From Pilaira anomala (lineage: Eukaryota; Mucoromycota; Mucoromycetes; Mucorales; Mucoraceae), in contig JAIXMQ010000053.1 in assembly GCA_025716855.1 (NCBI GenBank), positions 124,001 to 188,000 on the forward strand: a stretch of DNA of 64,000 nt, read 5' to 3'. The position numbers and the translations under genes were made by a program. The first letter of the stretch is position 1. Each line of letters opens with the position of its first letter. The notes beneath the pieces were generated by a model. It was not told where the DNA came from, did not search any database, and saw nothing but the letters and a program-made list of their open reading frames with translations. Positions 22,654-35,647 of the stretch are shown one piece after another.

Positions 22654-25600
22654 ATTTAATTAAGATATAAGAATTAATAAAAGGAGTGTTAATAAAAAAA
22701 AAGTAGGGTTTTTATACTACCACAGGTTGCCGCAGTAAATGTAACCTTTTTCGAAAAAAAAAGTGCCGTTTTAAAAAAAAAAAATGGATTACTTGAGAAT
22801 GAGGCTTTGCTTCTTTTGCAACCACTTGGCAAAACTGACACGAATCAAAAGTCCAAGACAGTAGCACGATTGTACTACTGCTTCCAGGCTGTAAATAATT
22901 ACTTTGTCCACTTGTAATAAAATTAAATCCTTGGATACCAAAGTTTTTTGTTCTCGTAAAAATCCAAGTGGTTTTATTATAATTAGTCAGGAAAGTAAAA
23001 GAACATAGAGATGTATTTAAGATCAAAAAAGTAGTTTAGATCCACAACACGGACATCGGAATTAAATTTATGCAATCAATTTTTATTAATTTTTTCCCAG
23101 TCGTGCTCAAAAAAAGCTTGATAAGATTTTCTAGCTGCGGATTTGTTACTACGAGTAGGCATATTCTGCAAAAAAAAAAACATACACAAAAAACTATTGA
23201 TCCGGAAGTACGCAGTTTACTTTTTTTTTTTTTTTAGATATCTGCGGCATCGTGTATGTGAAAGTAGATTTTACTACACAGCGTTTCACTAAGGCGTCTT
23301 CCAATCAAACTTAAATCCTTCATCACACAAACAGTGGTCGTGAAGATTTGACACAGCAGAGTTTTGTTGACAGAACACCTGAAGGGCAAAACTTCGCTAG
23401 TTACTCTTTTAAATATATAAAAAAAAAACAAAAAAATTCTAAGTGTGGTACTAAACTAGAAGATATTATGTATAGTTTAACTGTTATTATCAAAAGATAC
23501 TTATTAGGTGGTTAAAAGACAACTATGACACCAACAATGGACTGCCTAGCTTCTTTCGAGCATGTGGTCACAGTTACGACATGAAACTTGACGCTGAGAA
23601 CGATTAGGTTTATACCGTCGGTGAAGCTTGCAAAAGCGATAACTCGGCCTACAAAGAATGGGCATTGAATATTAGAAGGAATAGTTCACTCTGTAAGTTT
23701 GCCACTGGATCAATTATTTAGTTCACTTTGAGCAGACTTTTTCTTCTTTTCTTTTCTAGACGTTAAGACTTTTTTTTTTTTTTTTCGGCATGCGAGTTTT
23801 GGAAAATGATTGTTGATGAGGAATTAAAAGAAAAGAAATAACGTAAATGATAGTTTTTACTGCACGACAATGAAAAGTTTACTGACGCCCAAGCGTCAGA
23901 AACGAACTTTAGTAAGTTGTACTACAGTTGTAGATTTGAAAAAGACCAGAGTCAAATAAATACTTGTATTTTTTTCAGAGTATTGCAAAGTTAAATTAAA
24001 ATCTACTTTTAATACATAAATCCCTGCGCTTTATTTTTTGAGCCAGCTTTTTACTCTCTGTTATAATTTTTGATGCATTAACCAAGCTTATAATAGTCTT
24101 GCAATAAACAAAATAATATAGATATAACTATCCGAGATAGTTTACATTTGAGCCTTTTCTATCATCATCCACAACAGCAAATAATCAATACTTTATCTTT
24201 AAAGAGTCTTGACAGGACTAACTACTTTTAAGCCAAACACATTTGTTGCCATCATTAGAAAAGTAAGATGAACATTTAATGTCTGGTTCTATACCACTTT
24301 TATTAACTTTTATTTTTTTTTCCAAGTTTTCCGACGTTGAAGATGATGAAATAAATCTTATCCTACCATTTTTTAAAACATTAGGGTACTTACTTTACAG
24401 TTATGTACACGTTATCTATTTTTTTTTTTTTTTTTTTTTTTAGCTCACAGTAATGAGTTAATAACTAATTGAAGGTGAGAGTGAGAGTTGTTTGTTGCTC
24501 TTCGTATTTTTTATACCTAAAACATTATTATTGTTACATCTCTTGAAATAATAAAGGATAACATAAACTTTCATAAATCATATATAAATATCCCTTTACA
24601 AAAACACATCAATAAATCTTTAATCAAGTAATAACTTTAAAATAAGTTCATTTGTATTCACTGTTTGATTCTTTTAATATCCCTTCCCAATTCTTCATTG
24701 TTTACTTTCTATTATGTATTTAACCGCCTCTCAAAGTATCTTTCTAAGAATTCGTTGCTTAATATCTATTACCTCTCTCGTCTATCATATAAATAAAAAT
24801 GTTAATATTTCCTGTATTTCGTACTCTCATCATCGTATTGCTAGTCATCCCGTTATTAAATAACAACTCTGTTGATACTCCTCTAAAAGACAACTAGTTG
24901 TTAAAATACCATTTTTCTCATAAACTAAATATAATAAAGTCTTTCCAAGCTGACAACTACATAATCTGATGCTCACTTTTTTCCTATCAACTTTATTTCA
25001 TTTTTACATTTAATAACTATTCCCAAACCATATAACTAAATAGTCCTTAGCTGTATCACTATACGATTTCTCTTATTTTTTATACCTAAATCTATAAATA
25101 CATCTCTATTCTCTATAAATGTATTTCTATTCCTATGTTACTAAAGTAATGTAAAAATTTGTTTGTTACCACAAAGTTATAAGTTATATTAGTAGTACCT
25201 TTCAATTCGAAACGCATGTCTTATACTTTGCCGTTGGACTGAAAAGAAAAAAAAAATCCTAGCGAAGAAGAATTACAATATTTTTTTTTGCGGTTTAAAG
25301 AAGGTAATTATTGCTAAGTTCCTTAATAGATTATTTCAAGATGTTCAAATACGATTTCTGGTTATAAAAAATGTTCTGCTCAAACCATATGCCATTTTTC
25401 CACGGATTTGAAGAGCTCGTGAATAAGATTAAGGGATACAACATCATTGATCACAGGCAAAGAAGAAGATAGTATAGAGTTTAGGTGTCACATATGTGGT
25501 TTTAAAGAAAAGGAGAAAGATGATAACTTACACAAGATTAGACATTTAGGTTATTATTATAAAGAATGGACATTTAATTAGGTTATTATTATAGAGAATG

Positions 25601-26203
25601 AAATAATAAAAACTTGTGTCTTCACTACTTGTATCAAATGAATAAATAGACAAGTTTGCATATATTATTATAAGAAGAAATTTGAATGAGAAGTTAAACT
25701 TGCCCAGATCAAGAACAAGAAAAAAAAAACGAATTGATAGGACAAGAAATAAAAAGGAGACACATGTTTTTAAAAATAGTACATAACTGACGAAGTTGAT
25801 TCATATTTCTCGTGTAATCCTCGTACCAGAGCTCACAAAACTACTTTGCCATTTATTGAGTGACTAATAGGCAAAGATGTATATTGGTTGTTCTTTAGGA
25901 AGTGCGTATTAACTATAAAAAAAAAAAAAATCCTACCAAGTTATATAGTCATTGTTATTTAACCATTTGGTGTATGATACTAAAATCCTTCAAAGATATA
26001 TCAAAGTTTTACTATTAGGTTTTTGTTGTAATTGTAAATCTATCGTATATATCTGCATTTAAAACGATAATTAATATATAGAAGGTCGAGTTGAAATCAG
26101 AAGGATCGGCCCAAACCAAATTAAGCAGAATTTTTCAATATTTGGCCGATGTTTATTATTTGGTGTATACATCACAGGTGCATTATTTTGATGAGCATAT
26201 GTA

Positions 26204-26264
<61 letters not shown>

Positions 26265-26652
26265 TAATAATTGAATGGCTGCCAAAAGATAAAAAGACGA
26301 GTTATAATATAGTTTGAGAGAGTCAAACAAAGAAAACCGACTTTTGAGAATTATTGTGAAATGTGATACAGACACTATACTTTTTACAGAAAACGAAAAA
26401 ACAAATTCCCCTGATTCTTCTCTTTTTTTTCTATAAAGGGTGTTTGTGAGCATATATAATAAACAAAAGGGCAAAACGAAAAAAAAAAAAAAAAGTTTTC
26501 CCGAATCAATTTAGCTTTATTCGCTATGTTTTACGTGGTTAGGGTAATAATAATAAATAACTGATCTCGCTGGTATATAAAGCGGGGGGAAATTTTGCTT
26601 TTTTGTATTTTTCATTTTTTTTTTATCTCTCCTTTTATTTATTTTCATTACA
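22654..26652. other. 4-kb gene-poor region with possible relics
   Basis: AT-rich DNA without a supportable gene. Weak minus-strand traces are an open stretch at 22712-23026, a short frame starting MPTRSNKSAARKSYQAFFEH near 23165, and a Cys-rich segment around 23540-23670 (RQVSCRNCDHMLER) broken by stops. These could be decayed mobile-element parts. A near-duplicate of GGTTATTATTATAAAGAATG occurs at about 25550 and 25579. T55 lies at 26207-26261. Confidence 0.45.
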
Positions 26653-28000
26653 ATGGAAAGTTTATTTGCTTTAACGCAAGATATTCTAAAAGAGGTTCCA
26701 AATTTGATGACATGGACAACGGTGGGTGGAACTGTTGCAATCTATATGAGTATTGTACGTTACATGCGTTACCAAAATTTGAATTATATTATCAAAAAAT
26801 ACCCTGATCCTCAACAGGTATTGGATGACCTTGAGATTGCCAAAGAGATATTTGCTATTACAATGAAGAAAGAGTTTCCATGTAAGCTATATATATATAT
26901 ATATATATATATAACGTATTGTACTTGATTTTATTTATTAAGCTTTTTTATTTATAAGACCTGGCAAGACAAGGTACAGAACTCGCTCTATTTAAAACTT
27001 TTACAGTTCCAACTATTTCCAAAATCCTGGCAGGAACAGGTGAATTCGGTAACAATTGTCCTCGAAGAGCAGAAGATACCGAGCTAATTGTAAGTGAAAT
27101 GGTGGATGCAACCGGAAGAGTGATGAATCAACTCGAAACCAATCCAAATACACCCAAAAAAGACATTGAGGAACAATATCAACGAGAGCGAGATGCTGTT
27201 ACTCATTTAAATAACATGCACGCCAAGTATCGTATATTGAATGATGATTATATTTATACAGCTGTATTGTTTGTGACTGAACCTGTATCCTGGGTGAATC
27301 GATTTGAATGGCGTAAATTGGATGTGAGAGAAATTAATGTAAAGTATAAATAAAGAAATCAAAATCATTCTTTTTGGCTCTCTTATACGTTTTTTTTTTT
27401 TTTTATATATATATAGGCAATGTTTCGTGTTTGGTATGATATTTCGATTTCAATGAAAATTAAGGATTTTCCAGATACGCCAGAAAAATTATTTCAGTTT
27501 AAAGATGTAAATATAATCAATGATATGTTTTTTTTATATATATAATACTCATATATATATATCTATATATGTATAAATAGTTATATGGAGAAAAGGCTGT
27601 AAAGTATTCACCTAATAATTGGAAATGTGGGGAACCTATTACCAGATTATTGATCACTAGAGTATTTCCATCTTTTCTTCAAGAGAAAGGATACCAGCTT
27701 ATGCTTAAGGTTATACCTTCTATCTTGGAACCACACGATACAAAAGCATTTCAATTACCGTATGAAGAATCCAAGGTAATTACAAGAACAATACATGGAT
27801 TCCTTTGGTTACGAGCTATGGTGACTCGATATTTTATGTTGCCCAGAAAGAAATGTGCATCTCGTACACCATTTTATGCTAATAGTGAAGGAAAATTTGT
27901 GCCTGAATATTTTAATTATAAACCTCATATCTACAAGGATGGATATCGTATACCAGAATTAGGACCTGAAAAATTTTTAAAGCAAAAATGTCCCTTTTAG
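26653..28000 (+). CDS. ER-bound mpaB-type / rubber-oxygenase-family protein (DUF2236)
   Basis: Four exons (26653..26881, 26959..27338, 27417..27506, 27581..28000) give 372 residues. An N-terminal hydrophobic helix (TTVGGTVAIYMSIVRYM) suggests a membrane anchor. The body shows family landmarks: ARQGTELALFKTFTVPTISK, GTGEFGNN, RAEDTELIVSEMV, the histidine-containing LNNMHAKYRILNDDYIYT and FVTEPVSWVNRFEWRKL. MpaB is the heme-dependent oxygenase that cuts the farnesyl chain in mycophenolic acid synthesis. Relatives include bacterial latex-clearing proteins. The substrate here is unknown, and no biosynthetic cluster surrounds it. The protein ends KQKCPF. Confidence 0.83.
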
Positions 28001-28289
28001 TTAAATAAAAATAATTATTTTGTTTTTATTGAATTTATTCTTTTTTCGCTTCAAAGTTTATATTTATGAAGTATATATATATACAAAAAGATAATAATTA
28101 GTGGAATTGGGAAGAGTGGGGAAGTATTGGCAGTAGTTTCTTAAAAAGGTGTGTGTGTGTTTGCTACAAAATGAAGAAAAAAATGATGCTATATAATAAA
28201 TGATAGTGAAATGTAGTGTAGTATTATCTTGAAATTGAATAATTAAATGGGTAATAGAAAACAAGATAAAGGGAGGGGGGGGAGGGAAA

Positions 28290-29172
28290 TTAGAATAACC
28301 AAGGACGGAAGAATGGTTTGTAATTTTGTTGTTGTTGATTCATATGAGATTGAGGATGAGGTACTGGAAAGTTTGAAAAAGAAGGCAAGTTGACATAATC
28401 ACGAAGAGGACAACGAGCAGCAGGTTGTTTTTCTTCATCTTCAGGAGATTCTAAATCGAATAATAATTCATGAGGAAGTAAACTCTCTGCGTTAGAAGGT
28501 AAAAGTGAATCTTCATGATCGAATTGATGATTATTAGGTTGAGTTAAGAAATTTCTTTTAGGAATCGCACCAAGTCCAGCAAGTGGTAATACATTATTTT
28601 CAGCAAACCAATTTTGTGCAATGATCTTGTGATTTTCAGCAGAAAAAATAGAATCGGTCGTTTCTTCTTGTGATTTCTTGCGTCTTTCTTGTTCTCTTTG
28701 TCTTTCTTCTTCTTCTTCTCTATCTCTATTCTTCATCTCTAAAGCATCACCTGGAAGATTGAAATGTCTAAAGGTACAACGATTACCATAAGGACAAGAA
28801 CCGGTTTGATGAAAAGTACGACACTTTTGAGTCTTGTATTTAGGATGACGATCAAGTTCACGTAAATCTGTTGCACCATGTGCGTACTGACATTTCATAC
28901 CATATCTACAATGATTCGTTTCTTCCCAGTTACGACAAAGTTCAGTCTTGTAAAGTGATTTTTGTTTCTTTTCGGGTTCACATTCTTGATTTCCTGATTT
29001 TTTATTATTACTTTTATTTGTCTTCTTTACTGATTTATGTGGACATTCATCATGAGAAGAATCATTATCAGATTCATCTTTTTTGTTGACTAAAAGAAAA
29101 ATTTGTTAGCGAATCATTCTTACTAAAAAAAAAAATTCAACTACCACCCCCTCCCCCAATTTTTTATTTATT

Positions 29173-29207
<35 letters not shown>

Positions 29208-29497
29208 TATATTTCAAAGGGATATACTTTACGTTTTGTTGTCGTCTTTTTCGATGTATTATTCTTTGGACATTTACGAGCAGAAAGAATCGTTTGAGAT
29301 TTATTATTATCGCTTTCTTCTTCTTCAGAAGTAATCTCGGTTAAAGGTAAATGTTTACTGCTTAGTTCAACCTTGGGAGAATCTAAATGAGTATTAAATA
29401 AACGATCATCGATTTCTCTAATAAAATCATTCTCTTCTGACACGACTAATCCATAGCCTGTGCAAGATGAAGCAGTAATAGGTTGAGTGTAATTCAT
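28290..29497 (-). CDS. Tandem CCCH zinc-finger RNA-binding protein (tristetraprolin/Cth2 type)
   Basis: Two exons (29497..29233, 29089..28290) give 354 residues. Two CX8CX5CX3H fingers sit at about 140-159 ([18 protein letters not shown]) and 178-197 ([18 protein letters not shown]), each preceded by the YKT(E/Q)xC lead-in that defines the TTP family. The 18-residue linker matches that family too. Such proteins bind AU-rich elements in mRNA 3' UTRs and promote decay, for example Cth2 in yeast iron starvation. A Glu/Arg coiled stretch follows finger two and the tail ends PFFRPWLF. The gene is convergent with the mpaB-type gene. A purine run at 29528-29549 marks the upstream pyrimidine tract. 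Confidence 0.92.
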
Positions 29498-30720
29498 TAT
29501 TATAAGAAAAAAAATTTGAAAAGTAAAAAAAGGAAGAAAGAGAGAAAAAAAAAAAAAAAATTGGGGACCCGTTTTTAACTTTTTTTTTTTTTTTTTTTTG
29601 AAGCTGAGAAGTCATCATTCCACCACTTTTTTCATGCTCGGTTTTTCCCAATTTGAAGCCATAGCTGGGGGGGGGGGCGGGGGTGATGACTGAACTATTT
29701 CTTCACATCTGACTCTTTTAATACCTTATTTAGCAAATGAACAATTGACTTTTATGCTTTTTAATCTTGTTTCTCGGAGTTTGGCTCGTTATTCTTTTCA
29801 GCCCGTTCTCCTTTATATATATCACGGCTTACCAATATACTTATGAAATAAAAAAAGATTAATATTATATTCTAAATAAGGATATTTTGTGTACTATTGT
29901 AAAGTAGTAAGTCACTGTTGAAAAATCACACTAACTAAAATATTGACGTTATTATATATATTTAGTGTGAATTATAATTCAATAATTGTTAATGGATAAA
30001 TAAAACGATCAGTTGGCTTTTGTTCTACCGCAACTCCGACGCAGTGTGCGTGTGCGTAATGTGTTTCACAGACAAGGTTTTTGTTTTGTTTTTATATAAA
30101 AAAAAACGTGCACAACTGTATCTACAGATTGACGAATTATCTGTTACCTTTCTGCGTTATCCCAGAACGCGTATTTTCATCGAGAAAAAATTTCCCCAAG
30201 GAAAAAATGGTAAGTGCTACCTTAAATTAAAAGTCCGGAATAAAACCTCTCATAATCAGATTCTCCATATCATCGTGAAGATCGATTATGATAAACACAA
30301 GTGGGAATAAATTTATAACAATAAATTATTGTAAATAAGCACGAAAATCTTATTTTTTTCATATGTTCTCATATTGACGCCATTTAACCACTTATAAAAA
30401 AAAACATACGTAATTTTTTTTTAACTTTTGAGCTTATTTTTTAATTAATTTTTATTTTTATGTAACCATAAGAGTATGATTGTATTGTGCTTTTTTTTTT
30501 TTCTTATGTACTTCTAAATTAGGCTTTTTTTTTCAAGCTTAGCAAATAAGCTTCGTTTTCATTGTTTGCAGTACGAAAAAAAAAAAAAAAAAAAAAAAAA
30601 GATCTGATAAAGAGATACATATTTTACTGCATGAATGACAGTCCTTTCGGTGGGTAGGCTTTTTCTCTTTATTTTTTAAATAAAATCGATCAATCATATC
30701 GTCGTATTAACCAAACCAAC
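29498..30720. other. Intergenic, no gene seen
   Basis: The stretch contains a G-run (29658-29681), AT-rich sequence and an A25 run near 30576-30600. A 96-codon open frame at 30020-30310 has no recognisable features. The retroelement relic starts near 30720. Confidence 0.45.
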
Positions 30721-32265
30721 ACCTACTCACCCATTGCCTATTCGTGCCATGAGTGAACACCATTCTAACGCAGGAATATCCAGACAAAGGTGGTAACTAG
30801 GGGTCTGAATGCTCGAGTCCCTGCACCCATTCGTAAGATTGATAAAGAAGGTAATCGAGAAAGTTTCACCACTCGAGTTCTTTTTGAAACGCCAGCCATT
30901 GCTGCTTACAATCAATCCAAACAGGTTACATTGATCATTCAACAACACTTTCTCGCAAATCAGTTGTTTTCGAATTTCCTTCGACTACATTCAACACTCG
31001 TATTGACGCGTGTAAGCTCATTCTCGAACAGATTGGTCCTATATCGCTCAGGGGTTCTGGAGCAAGCGGGAAACTAATTATTTCGACTGAATTTCGAGAT
31101 ACTCTCCACACAGCTAAGGCTATTCAGCAAGGTGCTACCGTGGACAGCATCCAGTTTTTAAAGCTACACCTTTTAAAGGTACTGCTTCTAGCTCCAGTGA
31201 ATTAATCCGCGTCAATTTAACTTTGATTGTGTACCATGAAGTTGATATTATGACGAAGAAATTGATCAACTCTTTCCGTCACTATGGTAAAGCTGTACAA
31301 ATTAAACAATCACTTCACCATAATATCTTTGAGGGTGAAATTTCAGTACTCTTGGACCGATCTCTCACCGATATTGACACCTGCTTTCCAAGATTTAACT
31401 CGCATGCTTTATTTGGAAGACTGGGATGACTTTGCTCCGGCCAGTTTTAAGGGGCTCAACCTGTTTGTTACTACTGTGGAAAATCTGGTCATATTAAAAC
31501 AGGCTGTCCTACTTTAACCAAGATGAAATGTTTTATCTGTAATCAGACCGGTCATACACGACTCCACTGTAAAGCTTCAGTACCTGTTATAGAAGAAGGT
31601 ACTTCCACACAATCGAGTTTTAAGGATGAGTTGGATGAGTTGGATGAGTTGGATGAGTTGGATGAGTTGGATGAGTTGGATGAGTTGGATGAGTTGTATG
31701 AGTTGGATGAGTTGTATGAGTTGTATGAGTTGGATGAGTACATCAGACGTACTGCTGCGTTGGGCCCACCTAATTTGAGTGACCAGTTTATGGACTCTGA
31801 GGAACAGAATCAGGAGAAGATGGATTCGATAAATATTGAGATGAGGGTAGTATTCTTCCGGTAGCTGAGACAGATGTTACTCAACTAGTTAAGCGTAAGA
31901 GCTTTGAAAAACTCTAGTGCTTCTGGTAACAAAGAGGATACGATGACAGAAGATATTATGATGTTTGAAGAGGATGTTCAGGACAAAGACACATGTACGT
32001 TTATTTCGGGATCCAGCGCTTCGAAACATGCACCAAGTGACATAAGATCGACCATGGATGTAAACCTAGAGATAGATATTCCAATACAACGATGTGTCAA
32101 TGCAACGAGGTGTGCAACAACCGATTCTTGTATTCAAAATACCTTCGACGATTGATGTGCTAGTACACCGATACCATACCTATCGGGCTCAATGCAACGC
32201 ACTTTTAAAAAAGACAATCATAATCAAGACTAATCTTTTTTTTTTCGCTTTTATCCTCTTTTATA

Positions 32266-32310
<45 letters not shown>
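30720..32310 (+). pseudogene. Retroelement ORF1/gag-like relic with two CCHC knuckles
   Basis: Frame-shifted pieces of one protein occur in order. A conserved-looking segment (CKLILEQIGPISLRGSG, GKLIISTEFRDTL, about 31000-31110) is followed by a second (RVNLTLIVYHEVDIMTKK, about 31209-31262) and a third (FQDLTRMLYLEDWDDFAPAS). Two zinc knuckles follow at about 31462-31572, CYYCGKSGHIKTGC and CFICNQTGHTRLHC. Then come a Asp-Glu-Leu repeat tract and an acidic tail to about 32155. An A41 tract ends at 32307. The layout suits ORF1 of a non-LTR element; an LTR gag is possible. No reverse transcriptase, integrase or long terminal repeat was seen. At least three frame changes show it is dead. Confidence 0.65.
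31625..31741 (+). repeat. 9-bp minisatellite, about 13 units of GATGAGTTG
   Basis: Tandem nonamers encode repeated Asp-Glu-Leu. Several late units carry a G-to-T change that gives Tyr-Glu-Leu. The array lies inside the retroelement ORF1 relic, directly after the second zinc knuckle. Confidence 0.9.
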
Positions 32311-35300
32311 ATCAAGGTTATTGTTAGCAGTGGTCCGATCAACAAATTCCAAGCCAATCCTGAAAAAAAATTGCAGTCGGCTCAAGAGAGCCACTTTTTG
32401 CACACGATCAATTCTATGCTTCACTTTCCAAAACTACCTGGTGACTGAGATATGTTTTATTTTGACTACAAACGAAAACAAAAAACTGAAAATGACTATG
32501 TATCTAGCTTAAGCTTCTCTTTTAACAATAACCAAAACAACAATTGATAAACTTCTAAACTATCTTCAGCCAAAAGCTAAAGCAGACATTATATTGTAAA
32601 TAGGTATGAACTCAAATGTGTGAATTATTCAAATATAAATTAAACTAGCAAATAGTATTTATACTTTTGTCAAGTGAACTTGTTAAAGGCAGATTCAAAT
32701 CATATCCACTTCAAAGATGTAGAGTCAATAATATGATTAGAAAACTAATTTCGACATCACATGTTCAAAAAGTTTATATAGATACTTGATGTTTTAAAAA
32801 ATATTTACTTGACCTTGACCTAAAAAAATAAAAATTTCATCGAAACATCTAAATTTTAACTTTAAAACACTCCTTTAGTATCCTAAACATACATTACACT
32901 TTAAAAATAAATAGAAAATCCCTCGATATAGCTTCTACAAACTTGATCATACAGTCTCGTGATTTTGAAACTTTCGCACAATCGGATCTCATAAAACCAT
33001 CATGCGTATCAACAATCACATTTCCAATGAAGACAATAATATTCCACCATCTGAAGTTTTAGGACTTGATATTAAAGGTACCAATGCTTTTACCTACATG
33101 ATCAGACCATATATCAAAGAATTATAATCGCAGTCAAATTATGCAATGAACCTATGCTTCTGTCGATGGATGATGATGATTTTGAAGAACTTTTATTTAG
33201 CTCTAGTCTTGATCAGTTATTAAATTACTAGGGAACATCAATAATACGATAGGGAAGCACCTAATATCTAATATATATCTATAAAGAAACATGTTGTAAC
33301 TTTGAGAGGCAAAGTCAATATAAAGCCTCCAAAAAATACAAAAGGCTAAGAGCCATCAGAAGTACGCCAATCAATACAACAACCCTCTTCTATCTCCACC
33401 ACGCAATGCATCACAAATTCCTGTGGGCACTTTTTTATTTGACGACCAGACAAAGCAAAGGGGATTAAAGAAAGCCTTATTTACATTATTTTTTCTTATA
33501 CTGATTCGTTACTTTGTTTAAAAGAAATACAGTACTATAATAAAAAGTGAATGCAATTTTTTTAACACCATATTTAAAGATCATATAACTTTGCCGATGA
33601 AACATCAAAGAGGGTTACAGATTATTATTACTATTTGGTAATTTCTTTGTTTCATATTCATATATCCATAACGATCATTATAATAAACTCGTGTGTTCTT
33701 GTTATCCAGCACAAGTAATAAATAATAATCACAATAGTTAACAGTTTTGATTGAGATAAACTTTTGAGTGTAACTATGTAAGTGATATAATTCTATATTT
33801 CCACTACTATTTTAAATTGTTACGATTTTTCTTTTATGACACTGGGTAAATTTTGAAAACTACTTTTCTTTGATATGAAAATATGTGCGTGAGCTTTTTG
33901 AGTTTTTTTTTAAATGGAGATTGGCTCAGGTCAAGTTAAATAGCTTTGATTAATACAATAAGTTACTGTTTTCGTTCGAAAATGTCGTTCCATTGCTACT
34001 TTTTTTGCAATTATATAAAAAGTACGTTAACTGATGAAGAGGGTGCATTTTTTTTATTCGCCTCTGGCATATCAAGAAGTAAAGGAAGTTAAGATGAGCT
34101 ATGTGTGAAAAAATTCATCAATTATATGTCACGTTATATTTCGTTCAGGCTACATATAATCCTTGCTTTCTACCGACGTCAGATATATATGTAGACAACC
34201 TGCAAGGTCGGCACATAAAGCACGATAGTTTCTGCTTACTCTTTGCTAAAAAATGATTTTTCAATAGGTATCTAAATTTAGTTTACACAATTTCAATCAC
34301 TCGCAAAGATCAGAAGATAAATTTTATTGAACTAATTTTATTTTGTGATATACACAATCAGGTTTTAAAAACTTCTATTCTTCTTAGTTTCAACATACAA
34401 ATGTGATATTTGTTGTTTAGAAGTATACTGCCTATTGTTACTAGCTCCCTACATGGCCTGGGAAAATTTCTTTAAAAAAAAATTCACACACCCGGCTGAA
34501 CGCTTATTCTACGTCGTCTTCCTCACCTCTAGCCTAATTACTCGATTATATCATCGTTATAAACTCTAAGCGAAAAACAATTGACCAAATTTTCTTTAAT
34601 AATACCCACCTTATTCTAAAAGGTATACTTAATTTGGCGTGAATGTGAATTGCGTAACAAGAAATTTCTTTAACATCTTTTTTTCTCCTCTGTCTATGAA
34701 AAAAATAGAAACATTCGATGCAGACCTTTCAAAATTTTATTACCCGCTTTATTAAAAAAATAAGGTGAGGAAACACTTTTCTTTTTTGCAAATAATAAAT
34801 TAAAAATCCTCAAGTTTCGTCATTACGGAGTATATACGGTTTGGTTTTAAATTCAAAAAATAACAAATAATAAGAATTTTCGAATTTTTTGTTCTATTTG
34901 TAACGCAAACAAATAAACAACAACATTGGGTGTAGATCGTCACTACATCCAGCATCATAATGACACTCTTTTTACTATAGATTATTAAAGAACCTTATTT
35001 AGAATTCCTTCATTCAGTTAGGTGTGAAATACCAAACACATATGGACTTTTTATCATTTCCTGGCATTTCTTCAAAAGCTATGAAAACAGTAGATGAAAC
35101 TTGGTTTAGCCATTGATAGCTACTTGTTTTTTTTTGCGTATGTCATTTTTGTTTCTGCCCCAATGAGAAAATATTGTAGCCAATATGTGTCGGAATTATT
35201 TGTTTGTAGTTAGTTGCCGCATTGCATATATGTATATGTAAATATTTCTTTAGAATTGTATTATTTCAACTTATTACTCGTATGTTATGATGTAATATTA

Positions 35301-35647
35301 AACAACCAAGGAAGTTTATTCACACTAGAAAAGATACAATATAATTTTTATTTTTATTTTTAGTGTTCACGAGTGAGGTCATACATAAGCTTGCTTTATA
35401 TGGGTTTCTGGGGAAAAAAGGTTACATGTGCATATAATAGTGTACAAAACAAAAAAGCTTAAACTCCATACATATTAAATGAATAAACAAGATATAGATT
35501 TTTTTTTTTTAATATTAATATTTACAGTTTTATTTTTATGTGTATAAAAAAAAAATTAGATTAAGTTTTCTAGAATATTATGCGCATGCTTATATGCATG
35601 TGAGTGTGGGATGAATAATAATTAGAATGATATACAGAAAGTTGAAT
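32311..35647. other. 3.3-kb gene-poor region
   Basis: AT-rich. Short traces at 32321-32600 (for example TITKTTIDKLLNYLQPKAKA) and 33000-33240 (SEVLGLDIKGTNAFTYMIRP; MDDDDFEELLFSSSLDQLL) look like decayed coding sequence, perhaps more of the retroelement. They are too broken to assign. Nothing supportable was seen from 33500 to 35640. Confidence 0.45.

Noticed and set aside
22712..23026. 104-codon minus-strand frame with several Cys and Asn residues
   Set aside because: Somewhat protein-like at its start but ends in homopolymer-derived residues; no family recognised and no splice partner.
26960..27090. Alternative exon 2 frame in the mpaB-type gene (TWQDKVQNSLYLK)
   Set aside because: It hits a stop. 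The frame joined by the TATAAG acceptor restores the conserved family segments.
30020..30310. 96-codon plus-strand frame
   Set aside because: No recognisable domain, atypical composition and no start or splice context. Considered chance.
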